This document shows, piece by piece, positions 1 through 12,619 of a DNA stretch of 64,000 nt. Below the pieces are notes generated by a model. The model worked only from the letters and a program-made list of their open reading frames with translations. It made no database searches and was not told where the DNA came from. Numbering within the stretch: the stretch's first letter is position 1; each line of letters opens with the position of its first letter. The stretch spans positions 186,001 through 250,000 of the forward strand of contig QANU01043002.1 in NCBI GenBank assembly GCA_003254905.1, read 5' to 3'. The position numbers were made by a program, and so were the translations under genes. This DNA comes from Nissolia schottii (Eukaryota > Streptophyta > Magnoliopsida > Fabales > Fabaceae).

Positions 1-357
1 GGTCGCCAGGTCGACGGCCGCGAAATCACCGTCCAATTCGCCAAGTACGGCCCCAACGCCGAGCGCATCCAGAAGGGAAGGATTATTGAAACGTCTCCCA
101 GATCTAGGCACAGCCGCAGTCCTAAGAGAAGGTACCGTCAATATTTTTCCGATTTTCGACGATTCCATTTTGTGAATTGCATTCGTTGGTTAGGGTTTCC
201 CTAAGGTTTGGTGATTTTAATTGGATGCAGGTATCGTGATGATGATCACAGAGAGAAGGATTCTCATAGGAGGAGGAGGAGTCGCAGCAGGAGCTATGAT
301 AGGTATGAACGTGACAGGTACCGTGGCAAGGATAGAGATTATCGTCACCGGAGCCGT

Positions 358-389
<32 letters not shown>

Positions 390-1387
390 TGCCAGTCCTG
401 ATCACAAGGGCCGTGGAAGGGGACGCTATGAAGATGAGCGCCCTAGCCGGAGTCGGAGCAGATCAGTAGATAGGTTTTGTCACACTCATTCTTACCTCTT
501 TAACTTCGATTTGTATTAATATTGAATATTTAATTGTATTGTAGTATGTGGCTTATTTGTTATATTAAGAGCATGTTTGGTTTTTTAAGGGGAATGCCTA
601 TATATTTTAAATGTTACCCTCATTAGTCTTGCTGTCTGAAATGTTGATAGACTAATGATTTGAAATGTTTAAGTACCAATTTGTTTTTTATTTGTTGAAG
701 GACCAATTAGGGCATTCGCCCAATTTTTTTTTTATCGTCTTTTGGGATGCTTTTGATTATTGTATTGTTTAAGTCTTCTCACACTTAGGGCGAGTTTGGT
801 TTGTGAATAAATATGGGGTGCCTCATGATCATGAATCCAATCTATGAAACATTCACCACGTTTTTACCCCCAACCAAACACACCCTCAAGCTTAGCTCTT
901 TCAACTCAAATGTGATTTGTACCATATGACTGGTTAAATGAAGACTTGAAGAGTATGCTTTGTTTTGATTATCTTTTGGGATTCATTTGCTTTTAAGTGT
1001 TTTTGAACCTAATTTAAGTAGGAGTGTAAACTAACTTTTTCATTGTTGTTGTTGTTGCTGATTCCCCCCAGTCGCTCCCCTGTGCGGGGCAGTCCTAGCC
1101 CTCGAAGGAGTCTTTCCCCTCGAAAAAGTGATTCCCCTAGGAAGAAGAGCCTTAGGGGTGAAAGCCCTGAGACTCGTGGCCGCAATGGACACTCACCTAC
1201 AGCCCGCAGTGTCTCGCCACGCGGAAAACCTGATGCTTCCCGGAGCCTGTCCCCTCGGAATTCTGATGGTGATGCTGATGTGAGTAACATTCACCTTGAA
1301 GCTTTGTAGGGAGTGATTGACATAATGTTGTCATCGAGTTCTTCCTTTTTACCTCTTCTGACATTTATTTTTATTTTTCAGGTATGA
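1..1387 (+). CDS. SC35: SC35-type serine/arginine-rich splicing factor, 3' part (5' end outside window)
   Basis: This is the C-terminal part of an SR protein that binds pre-mRNA and helps splice-site choice in nuclear speckles. The window opens in frame inside the end of the RNA-recognition motif (GREITVQFAKYGPNAERI). A long RS domain follows, rich in RSRSRS, SPRR and SLSPR blocks. I read four exons: 1-131, 231-473, 1072-1279 and 1382-1387 (introns GT-AG). The last exon carries only a Val codon and the stop TGA. The phases agree at each junction. The RS domain resembles Arabidopsis SC35 more than the SCL proteins, because the RRM is followed directly by SPRSR-type repeats. The RRM core, start codon and promoter lie upstream of the window. 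SR genes are often alternatively spliced in the long intron, and the 598-bp intron 2 here also holds a small MITE. Confidence 0.9.
788..885. mobile_element. Tourist-like MITE in intron 2 of the SC35 gene (candidate)
   Basis: A 98-bp foldback begins GGGCGAGTTTGGTT and ends AACCAAACACACCC. The termini are imperfect inverted repeats of the GGGYRTGTTTGG type common in PIF/Harbinger MITEs. The flanking triplets are TTA and TCA, so the target duplication is only 2 of 3. There is no coding capacity. Confidence 0.5.
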
Positions 1388-4300
1388 GCTGCTTTTCCTG
1401 AAAATTCGGGAGACACCTCAAGTAGTGCATCTGTGGCTGTTTTGCTGATGTTGGATGTTTTGATCATGGTGAATGGTCATGTTCGTGTCTTTGGAGACAT
1501 TTATGAACTATGTTCTGGTTTGGTAGCATGATACTTTCCTGATGTTTGAATGCTACTATATTTTAGATGTGTCTTATGCTTGGGTATTTACTAATTATTG
1601 CCCTTGTGGTTGGTAGATTGACATTTCAGTCTATGCCAGATTGCTACTTTTGTTTCGTTATGGTTGCATGTTTTTATTTTTCTCTTCATATCTCCTTGTT
1701 TTATCCCCACTTTATAGGAGGTATGATTGTGATTTATTTGAAGCTTAGTTAATAGAAATTATAATTTATGCTAAACAACTTTTGGGTTATATAGCTATGA
1801 TCGGGAAAAGTGATGTGGCCTGAAAGATGCATGTTGATATTGCTGCTGTTGATGCTGTTTCTATGTCATTGATGATTGATCATGATTTTGATGCTGGTTG
1901 CAAGAGTATGCTGTGATTGTTTGACCACTTTGCTGCTTTGAGAGATTTAGATAACTTGGTTTTCTCTCGAATGATTTGATTATTGGTAAGATATTTGGTT
2001 TACTTTCTTATTTCATCTAAAACGCTCATAATCATTGAGAATTTTGATCTTTGATTTGGTAATCATTTTGTCCTGAAAGCATTTCTTTGTGCCATGATGG
2101 ACAGTTGAACATGTTTTGACATGTAATGGTTCACCATTGGAGTTGGACCTGTCATTCCTTAACTCAGACGCAGAAACTAAGCATAAATTGTGTCTGCTAA
2201 ATAGGAGTCCTAATTTGGTGTGGTATAGTACGAATCCTAATTTGGTGTGGCATTTACAATCACAGTGAGGTGGGGACAATGTGGTAACACGTTAACAGTT
2301 ACATATTTTGGATATTTTACCTGTCATTATAATAACTTCTGCTACTTAATGTAGTGAGGTATGTTATATATAAGCACGTGGCTGCTGTGACGTGGTAGCT
2401 GGAACATCTTTTGTATGATATGCTTGTGTTCGTGAATAATTTGAAGAATTAACCAAAATAGCTGCTTGTAGCTGGCTGTTGCTGCCCTTTTTTTGCTGTG
2501 GGTCGGGTTTGCGGTGATATTATCACTTGGCACGGAATATGGCTGTCTTGCTTTCCTGCTGATTTTTGTTGATTCCGTAGCCGCTTCACGCAAATGTTTT
2601 TACTATGAATAGTTTGTGATGCTTCTATTCATTTATTATTTTTTTCTTATTGCATTAGAAGATTACATCTCTTTTTTCAATATTTTTCTTTGTATCCAGA
2701 AGATTAAAATATTTTTTTAGTCATTTGCCACTTCAATCATGATCATCATTATTCTTTACTGGATAATGATTAATTTGTGCTTTAGGGATGTGGTTCCTCC
2801 AACTTGAATTGTTTTTCTTGTATAGTGCGTGGACCATTCCATTGCCATTGTTGTAAGTTCTTGTGTATGTTTTTATAAGTAGTTTAGTTCAGTCAATGCT
2901 TTGCTTGGAGATAAGCTGAGAGATTAGATTGATATCAAATAGAAACTTGGCAGAGATGAGTTTTCCGACATACTCTTAGCCAGTAAACATTCATATAGGA
3001 GTCAAGTAATTTCATGTATTGATAATTTTGAAACCTTTATTATAAGTCTTAAATACACCTTCATACTTTTTGGTGAGGAGCACGCATTCAATTTTAACCC
3101 TATTCTACTCCCCACATTGATGTTGAAATTATTCCTTTCTTGGCTAAGAGGAGTAAGTATGCTGTTATCCAAATTTTGGTGGCTGATTTAACGTCAATGT
3201 TAATGATGGGTTTTCTATAATACTGTTTTACCGTTATGTTTGAAATCTTTTGACGAAGATCAACGAATTTCTCACATTATAAGTATTTTAACTTTATAGT
3301 TTTGTGCTACCTTCTTAGTGGGGTTTGTAGTATGCAAGTGAGAGAGCCTTAATAGTCGTTTGTAGCATATCCAGTGGAGGTCGTAGAATTTCTTGGGATT
3401 TATATTTTTTAAAGTGAGTCCTTTAACGTGGGGATTTCATTATTGGATAAATAAAGTGAAACTCATTTTCACATTATTGATTTGATGATAAATTGTTTAC
3501 TTTACTATCTAAAATGAAATGAGAGGTTTGACTTTAGAGGTTCAATTTTTTGAACCTTGAGTGAGCATACTTGGTTGGTTAGATACTATGCTATGGGTTA
3601 CAGTTTTATTTAGAAATGCTCCAAGTTATGATTTATATCTAGATATATATCACAGCAGATGATTATTTTCTGTTGTAGGTTAACTTTTCGGATGAAATGA
3701 TTTGTAATTTCTCTCTTTTATTTGGTTAAAAAGTGCTATTTTTCGTATTTTCTTTAGTAATATATTATTTTTTTATGTCAATGCATCGTGTTGTCTTTGA
3801 TGAGAGGTAACTAAATCTCGTGCAACATTATGTTTACCAAGTTTGTGTGCAATTAACACTTCATGAAAAGAATTACAGAAAGTAACCTTGATTTAAAATT
3901 TGACACTTTAACGTCGCACAATCGAAAGATGATCTAAATTGGCCGGTGAAAAAGTTGAATGTTTACTGCCACAAAGCATAGCCGCAAATGTACAAAGAAG
4001 TTCAGAAAAGTGTAAGGATATACAGTGATGTGACATTGAAGAAGGCATTGGGAGACGGTTCACAGCATAAAATAAACGGCCAACTACTATATACTTGTAT
4101 TTTTTTGACGTATTATCACTAACTTAGCTCCTAAGCGTGCACAAGGCAGGAGCTTTTCTACCTAGTACCTCCAAAGGATGACAGATTAACTTATTTCGGA
4201 TTCAAAAAGGATTCATTGAGATTATAAATTTGGAACGATACTGTTTTTGTATGAGCCAACAAGATAAACTTAAAAAGTTAGGCATCATGAAATATGTAAC

Positions 4301-5244
4301 ATGTACATCAATGTCAATTCAATTAATTATTACCACTAAAATAAAAAGAAAGTAACATAAAAGTAGATTAAGAAAATTCCGTCGTTTATCCCTGGTTAAT
4401 GCAGCCTCATATGCTTCAATTATAGATTTTTAGTATTAAGAGAAAGGTTATACCTATACTATGGGGTTAGGTTCAACCCTAATCCACTAATAACAATAGG
4501 GGCATGGGAAAGAAGCACTACCCTTAGGAATCAACACCACAAAAACTTCGTAAAAACGTAAAAAAAGAAAGAAAAGAAAGAAAGATATCCTTCCTCTGTT
4601 CGGGATCGGGACTAACAAGTAGTTACAAAACATGCATCCTTTGATGTATGATTACTCGATTGAGAGCTATTGGAATGCATAATAATCTAAAAATAATAGG
4701 GATGCATGTCTGACAACTACAGATATCAGAATAGTGTTTGGTATGTTTCTGGATACGAAAATGACGCGCACCCTTATTGTGAAATGAGCTCTGCATGATT
4801 GTTCCATATTTTCGTGTACGTTTAGATGAAACACGAAAATTAATAGATTATGACAATGCTGCACACGTAAGATCAGATCCAAGTAACAAGTTACTTGGGG
4901 AAAACATGGATTGATTATTTACAGAACAATTAAAAAAAAAAAAATCAATGTACCCTATGAAGGAAAAACTGTATATGGCTCACATGTTGAAAAAGTAAAA
5001 TATTTGATTGCCCCTAACACCCAAGTGGTAACTGCAGGTGATTTTTACTCCAGAAAAGTTTTAAGTTCCTACATAGCACCAACATTTAATAGATAAATGC
5101 ACTACGACTGCTAGCAGTAGCACCTAATTACGAAGTATGTGCAAGGGTCAACAGTACTTCTGTCTGCAAGTATGCGACTGATGGAAATGATAGTGGATAT
5201 GCTTCCGAATTCCAGTAGGTTATACTTCCCTGGAATTAAGTTCC
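1388..5244. other. Intergenic DNA between two convergent genes
   Basis: The 3' UTR of the SC35-type gene probably occupies the first few hundred bases. The rest is AT-rich single-copy-looking sequence. I see no gene, RNA gene or element with terminal repeats here. The short reading frames lack any recognisable motif and are not supported. The 3' UTR of the minus-strand gene should enter from the right end. Confidence 0.6.
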
Positions 5245-8200
5245 TCAACTCGCAGTGGATGCAACCTCTTGAACTTCATCATAGGTGTTAGTCTCCTCAT
5301 TAAATGAGTACCTGCGTTTAAACAAAAAAAAGAAACATTCCCAGTGAGTTAGTCACATAATCAGCGATGATACCTGAGCCAGCTACTCAATTGGTGGCAG
5401 TAAAGAACGCAGCTAGTGAATAATGCATCAACTTCAGCAAGGACAACCCAACATTGCATGGCACAAATTGTAAGAAACCTAGATTGAAGATAGACAACAC
5501 ACTAAATCCACCTCTCCCTCCTTTCAGGTTCTCATGTTTCTGGAATACTGAGACTGTCTACCAATCAATCACCGAGCACTTTTTTGCCCCAAGATCACAA
5601 TAACAGTATGAGTGTATCAGCATAGAACTTGAACAAAATTTAAACAAAATGACGCAGAGTCTTCTCCAACGCCATATGTGGGACTCTAATAAATAAAGAG
5701 GTCAGATATCAAGATAAAAACTGGCACACAACAGAAACTAAGATGAATATGATATACCATTGGCCTGATGCAGCAGAGCAATATAGTCCTGTATTTGGAT
5801 CATAATAATAGCCCAAACTGCTGCTGTAGTAGTACCTGGATCATCAAAAAATTGATATCAGATCAAGATTTTAACAGAACTTTTTGATAAAAGAATTCAT
5901 AACAGAAAGAAGAAATACACATATCCTTATTATGTCACATTCTTTCTGCTATAAGAAAATCATATTTTTACAGCATTACAACACTAAGTGACCAACATCA
6001 TATTTTTCGGATTATTTCCCAGAAAGTAGAGGGAAGAGAGGAGTCCTACCCAGAAGATTCGTCATACACATAATCATTTTGCAATGCTCCACCTGGAAAG
6101 AAAAGTAGAACTATGTAGTAAAACTTATTCTATTAAAATCAGCAAGGATAATTTCTGTTTCAGATGCCAAATTTCTTGATGCAATGTAATAATCTTAGAC
6201 TCTGTACCAGAATTTATGGCATTTGTAGATGGTTGAGTAACTGAATTATTTTCATCTGATGAAGGCTTAGTGGTAGCAGGCTCATCATCATCAGCAAACA
6301 TATCATAGTCATCTCCAACATTGCCAGAGACTTCAGCACTAGCCAAATTTGGATTTGAAGTGCCTGTGGCTGTGGCGGGGAACACTGCAGAGGCCAAACC
6401 AGAATCCAGATCATCAGAGGGCAAGTCTTTCTCCCCATTCAGAAAAGCATTCCCTTCAACTGAGTGCATAGATGTGCCTACTCCTTTTGCCCGGGCTAAC
6501 TTTTCATATCCTTCTGAAAAAAGGAAACCACAAAAGGCATAAGCATTAAGTAATTAGTGAGACCAATGAAACACGTTAGCTTCCTTGCTGCTCACAAGTC
6601 ATAAACTCATATGCATCGTCGATGAAGGAAGGGAGAAGGGAGAAAGAAAATGGTGAGATCAAACACTGTCAAGGACCACTTTCCCAAAAGCCAAAAGCGA
6701 AAGCTATAATGTGGAGGTGCAAAAAAAGGATTTTGCTAACACATACTAAGAATTGACAAGCAAAGTGATTATGAAGCAGCATGTTCTATCTCACATCATG
6801 ACCAGAGTCAATAATTAAACCCAAAAGTTAGCAAATCATGCAGCTTATTCAACACCATGTTAATAATGTAGCTCCAATGACAAAACATGAAGTAAAAGGT
6901 GTGAACTGTGAACATAACGATAGAACATAACAGAAATAGAATAAAAGCATTTTCTATTACACTGACCTGCCTCACGCTCAAAAACCTCTTTCTTTTCATG
7001 ATAAACATCTGCAAGAGAAAACAAGGGAACCAAAATTAAGCATCATGAAGAAATACACATTTTTTCTTTGAAAAATGAAGCAAGGCAATTTGCACCACAT
7101 AAAATATCTCATCAGGCTATCATAATGAGTACACATTTCAGCTATGCCTAATACAAATATAAAGCACAATGGAAATAACTTAACTGTATTCACCATTCTC
7201 CATAAGCTTCATGGCATCCTCAGTAAGCTGGTCAAATACAATCTTAGTCTCGGCAGTCATTTTTGCCTTTCTGTCACTGTTACCTTTTAACCTTCGCAAG
7301 GCTTGTAAAACCTATTGGAAGAAGTATCAGTTAGTAGAACCCAACAAAGGACCCCCAAACACCCCTTAACAAAAATATATAAATATAAATTCTATCCTAC
7401 TCAAACAGAAAGATCATCAATTTGCAAGATTTGAAGAGAAAAAGTAATTGAAAGCGATATAAAATTAGTAATGGCACTTCGTTTCCCCCTGGATACAACT
7501 TTCTAAAATAATGACTTTGCTTCATTTTATTTTTAAACACATTATAAGCTTTTTCTCTGCTAACAACGAATGAGAGGTGGGAAAAACAGTAACAGCTCAA
7601 CAGTAAAATTAAAATGCATAAGCTACTCTGGAGTTAGATGTGAATTTCAATTTTCTTATTCGAAGTTTAAAACTATAAAATAAAGCTCGCACATTCTTGA
7701 CGGACTTTAAAGTATAAGCTTTTAAACTACAATATATTTAACAGATATTAACTCCCTCGAAAAGAAATTTCCACAACTTCATGGCCATTAAGCAAATCAA
7801 TGTTTACCTAAATAGATGATCTACTATGTCTGGAGTGAGGGGGCGAATAAATGTGTTGTATTCTACAATGATGCTTCAGAGAAGAAAGACATCACAATCA
7901 CAAACCAGAAAGTTAAGAATGATAGAACGTAGGCTGACCGTTTCCCCTGGTTCAAGAACATTTGCAATGTGCCTCTTCATGATTGCGATATCTTTAGAAG
8001 AAAGGTCTTCCACCAAATCTTCATTATTTGTTGCTTCATTCTTTAATGCAGCATATTTTGGATCAACTTCAACATTATCAAGCCACGCATCCTGCAAGAG
8101 TCCTTAGCAATTCATTAATATAATCAAAATAACATAGTAACAGAGTGCAAATGAAAAACAAACAATATAAATGCCTCACCTTAATTTCATTTTCTCTAAC

Positions 8201-9577
8201 ATATTCAACAAAGTTTCCTGCTGCATCAAAATAACCTTCTTCCCTTTCTTTATTTAGGTTGAAAGGTTCTATTTGAATACCTTCATCGACAAAGTTCTCA
8301 TTATCCTGCCAAAATATATCACCCATCATTGCCTGCTTATTTATGTTGACCCAATAACAGATAAATGCAACACCTTGAATATAAAAATGGCTGCCAATTT
8401 AGGAAAGAATCAGTCTACAAAAGTGCATATGAACAACAGCCTACATTATACAAACTTCACACAAATACAACTTAAATTACTCAAACCCAAGAGGACAATA
8501 AAAACTTTCAATTGTTGTGTTGTAAATAGGAATATATCAGCAGGCCGGACACAATATGTTAAAGTCCAAGCAATAGCAGAACGCATGAATGCAACACGAA
8601 AGTTTTCATCAACATTCAATACATCATATAAACTATAAAGTCACTAGTTTTTAATTTTTTGGATATATGTACTAGTGACAGTGCTAACTTAACTCCTTTA
8701 ATGTCCATCTATTCTGAGAAAAACCATCACCATCCTGCTAAGGTATATAAACTGTCAACAAAAATGAGTAATCAGTCAAGGACAAACTAACAAACCTCAT
8801 ATGCCACTTCAGCAGCAGAAAAATCATTCAAGGCACCTCCAGTGTCCTCACTGAAGAGTTCAGCAGTAAGTTGGTTCCTGCGCTTCGCCCGCTCGGCAGT
8901 AACACGGGGATTGTCCTCACCAGAGAGTTCAGTGGTAATTTGGGTCCTGCGCTTCGCCCGCTCTTTGGCAGCAACAACGGGATTCTGCAAGTCACTTGGT
9001 TCCTCCTCCTCAACATTTCCTTTGTCCACCACTACTGCTACTTCTTCTCCTGGCTTCACTTTCTTACCCTTCGGAAACCTAACCCTCTTTGCTCTGCATA
9101 AATTCATAAAATTCAATGGAAGTGTCATAAAATTCAGTTCCACCAACTCACTATAACAACCTCATAAAGCAAAATCCAGCACAAGGAGCACGCACATCAC
9201 AACTATTGGAAAAAACACAGGCCTTGCAACTGTAAAAGAACGTATACAATTTATAACGCAAACATAAGCATTATAGTTTTTGGGGGATTTTTTTTTTTTT
9301 TGAAGTAGATAGAAGTTGGAGCAAGCCCACTCCCTAATATTTCCCCAAATTTTTTTTCTTTTTCAAAAAGGAACAAAGCAGCAGCTAATATCTGATAGGT
9401 GAAGTCAGAAAATCAGTTCTACCGATAAATGGAATTTTCGGAATAGTGATGAATAAGATTAGGGTTTTTCTGTGAGAGTAAGAAAGGGACGAGAGATTAC
9501 GGAGGCTTTTTGTTGGATTCGTCATCATCTTCCACAAAGGGGCGTTTACCGCTACTGCGAGATGATTCACCTGCCAT
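5245..9577 (-). CDS. CD2BP2/Lin1-like U5 snRNP-associated protein, 444 aa
   Basis: This gene encodes the plant homologue of human CD2BP2 and yeast Lin1/Snu40, a nuclear factor linked to the U5 snRNP. Ten exons join in phase: 9501-9577, 8796-9093, 8180-8332, 7939-8091, 7194-7311, 6967-7008, 6208-6513, 6050-6092, 5758-5835 and 5245-5311. These give 1335 nt with stop. The start is the first ATG of the exon, in ATCAATGGCA. The N-terminus is MAGESSRSSGKRPFVEDDDE, followed by a basic KRVRFPKGKK stretch, as in the family. The conserved blocks GYFDAAGNFVEY, DAWLDNV and LKGNSDRKAKMT follow. The last 62 residues are Tyr-rich (YDESSGYYYSSSLGYYYDP), an OCRE-like module where animal proteins carry a GYF domain. 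Exon 2 contains an internal 69-nt direct repeat. The gene converges with the SC35-type gene, so two splicing genes are neighbours. Exon calls are by eye. Confidence 0.9.
8864..9000 (-). repeat. 69-nt in-frame direct repeat inside exon 2 of the CD2BP2-like gene
   Basis: Two copies of a 23-codon module, each containing ERAKRR-(T/N)-Q-(I/L)-T-(T/A)-EL, lie head to tail. The 18 bases starting at 8877 recur at 8946, a spacing of 69. The spacing is a multiple of three, so the frame is kept. Confidence 0.8.
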
Positions 9578-10415
9578 TGATGGTGGCGAAGAAGAAGAAG
9601 CGATTCAACAGATGGGGCTTATACAGAGAGACAGAGGGNCTCGTCCTCGTCGGATTTCTGCGGGCACTTGTTGCCCGAAGGTTCCCTCATTCCTTTTTCT
9701 CTTTATTTTTTTATTTAGTTAATTAATCTTTACAAATTAAAAATGAAAAATTAACATTATGGACTGTTTAGACACCTTAATTAACAAAAAAATATTCAGT
9801 TATGTTAAATTTATTAAAAATGACCAAATTCATGTTTAATTAAAGAAAAGGATCACGCAATCTTTACTTGAACAATAATAGCTTTTTCTCGTTTATTCTC
9901 ACTTATTCGTCTTCAATTTGTTGTTGTTTTCGTTTTAATGATAATTAGCATATGGTGGAGACCTCTTTTTTTTTATTTATTATACAGCCAGATGCAACAA
10001 ACCCGAAGAACAGACAACAGCGAAATACGCTAACCACCTCGTGCCATACCACCCCTATGACATCAATTCACAACATAGAAGATAGACAATTAGGAGTTGC
10101 ACTAAACGTAGATAAATCCAAATCTAGAGGGAGACTCAACTATGCTAGCGCATTTGTTGAGCAATTCATCTCTCAAAAAATATGATTCCAAAGATTAAGA
10201 AAAAATAAGACTCCTATCACTTAATATATTTCATTTTTTCTTTTCACTCGAGTTAAAATTAAACTAGAGATCAAAAGGACTTTTCTAAGCCATATTCGGG
10301 TTTTACGGTCTTACCCTAAATTTACATAAATATTATTTTACTTTACGATCGTGCAAGGTATACTAGTGTCAAAAGTGGACATATAATTCCTATAGAGGAG
10401 ATCCCAAATAGCAGC
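9578..10415. other. Upstream region of the CD2BP2-like gene; no gene seen
   Basis: The promoter and 5' UTR of the minus-strand gene should lie in the first part, which contains one ambiguous base at 9639. The remainder is AT-rich. I see no recognisable coding sequence. Confidence 0.5.
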
Positions 10416-12354
10416 AATAGTGTCACGCCCCAACTTAACACATGACTGCACGCAGGATTACTATCCTATGAAAGTTCTGATGTGACATACTAAACATGCA
10501 TGAAATGCTTGTAAAGATAAATAAATAACTTTATTTATGAAATAAAAAATTGTATAATTGTTTCCATATAACTGATCTAAAAATCAATATTGAGTTTACA
10601 TAATATAATGATTGAAATGAAATACAAGAATGCTAACATAAAGACTCTGCCCTAGATGTTTGGAACATAACTACATAATTTGGGTAGACCCCACTACGAA
10701 GCGGAGCTTAGCACTAACACCTGAATCGTCGCTCACTAGACGAAGGGAACGTTCTCATTGTCCTCAACCGAATCTGAAAATGTTATCGACAGAGGGGTGA
10801 GTTTGTCATCTCAGTGGTCGGTACCTCGGTACCACACAAATAACACATTTATAGCATATAATCATGGCATATAGATACACTCATACACATATACTGTGTA
10901 AATTAATAAGTAAAGCATGGGAACTGAAGCAAGACTGAATAACTGCTGTAACGTAAATTTGGATAAACTGAATAAATTGCTGGAAGGTAAATCTGATCGG
11001 TGTAAGTATGCCCTACCTCCTCTGGCGGAGGGGATGCGAGGAGAGTGGCTTCTTAATTCTCGACTCAAGGGAACTTCGGCTCGACCTTGTTTCACCAAGA
11101 TAAATCCGGGTGGTTCCGGTATGCACGCAACCTAGATACATGTGAGGGTATGCATACCCTAAATCTGAGGAGCCTTACGCTCAAGGATTTGGTGGGGGCA
11201 CGTATGCTATATCTGAGGAGCCTTGCGCTCATATTTATCTATTGCTGGGTCTGGGTTACGAGGTTGTAGGACCTCGTACTGTTCTAGGTTATTTACCCCA
11301 AAATCTACTGTTTGTGAAGTCTTTTAGGGGAGCTAGCTTTGGTTACCCAAGTTGTTAAGACCTAAGTCTATTGATTATGACAGGGGGACTCAAGAACTGA
11401 GGTCCCACACTTAGGGCAAGATTCCCAAGTAAGAGAGGTGCGTCACAACGGACATCTTAAGTACCAAGTCTTACCTTAGTCAGAACCTGCCTCTCATTAG
11501 GCTCCATGCCTTAACCGGAGTCTTTATTCAAGTCTGTTATATAATCCTAACCATACAATTCTAAGGGGTATCATGTCTATAATTCTAGGTCTTTGTCGTA
11601 ACATAACATGGCATAACATAGCATAGCATAAGCATATCATAAATAACATGTCTTAAATAATATATCACATAAGCATAACATCTATGAACTACTGAGCATG
11701 TATATAAATATCTACTAGCATGTTATAAGCATAACTGACTCTATTGATGGACCACTGAGGAGGATTTATCGACGCGTTGGGACCGCCATTCACTTGGAAA
11801 GTCGCGGAACTGAGGAACACTAGAACTGGGAGCTCCAAGCGGCATGGTGTTGGCACCTAGAAAGGCCAACATAAACCACCATCAAAAACCCATAAAGAAA
11901 TCTTTATCTTGTAAGCTCTGCGATAGCGATCTATCATCGCTACATCATTCCGGCATCGCCACGGCGGCCTTGGACTGCCATGGGCCACCACTACCAAAGT
12001 AGTGGTGCTAGGGCCTACTACCCTAGGCCATCTTATAAAGAAATGACTATCTACCCTTGGTGAAGACACTGCATTTTCACAAGAGAGAGAAAGTGAGCAG
12101 AAACTCGTTCTAGAGAGAAGAAGAGTCTGAAGTTCTAAGCGAATTGAAAAGGGGAGAGGAGAGCTCTATATATAGGGGGGAGATGGCCAAAGGGGCGGGT
12201 CAGACCCTCTCCTCCCAAAAACACGAAATAGGGTTTCCTGGTCAATAGCGGCGCTCTGCAACGCCTCACTGCTGTGACGCGGGAGCGCGCTGAGGGCGCT
12301 GCAACGCGTCTCCGAAACCTCCTTGGGCCCTTCATCACAGACCGTTACAAATAG
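10416..12354. mobile_element. Solo LTR, 1929 bp, with perfect 5-bp target duplication AATAG
   Basis: The element spans 10421-12349. It begins TGTCACGCCCC and ends GACCGTTACA, so it has TG...CA termini. The 5-bp AATAG at 10416-10420 is repeated exactly at 12350-12354. There is no gag-pol coding, primer-binding site or second LTR, so this is a solo LTR left by recombination. The size and TGTCAC start fit large Ty3/gypsy LTRs. A TATA-like stretch lies near 12167-12177 but reads both ways, so I do not assign orientation. A short motif with AGGAGCCTT recurs 48 bp apart near 11169 and 11217. Confidence 0.85.
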
Positions 12355-12619
12355 TAGAAGCTTTCTCATGGAGGATGTGAGAATGCAAGAGAACACATAA
12401 AAATATGTCTAATAATAGTATTACTGAATGATATGTGTTATATTTTATTACAATAGAATGTGCTTATGTATAAGTTAGAAACAAAATAAGAACATAAATA
12501 CGAAATCAACCTAAATCGAAAATAATCAATCGAAGACCAATTACAAATATACTAAATATATTAATTTATTTATAACCGAGGGAAGATGTCCTCCTAGCAA
12601 TGAGAGAAAGGGAATGAGA

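Noticed and set aside
217..469. Ala/Pro- and Gly/Ala-rich frames at the start
   Set aside because: They are other-frame readings of the RS-repeat exon.
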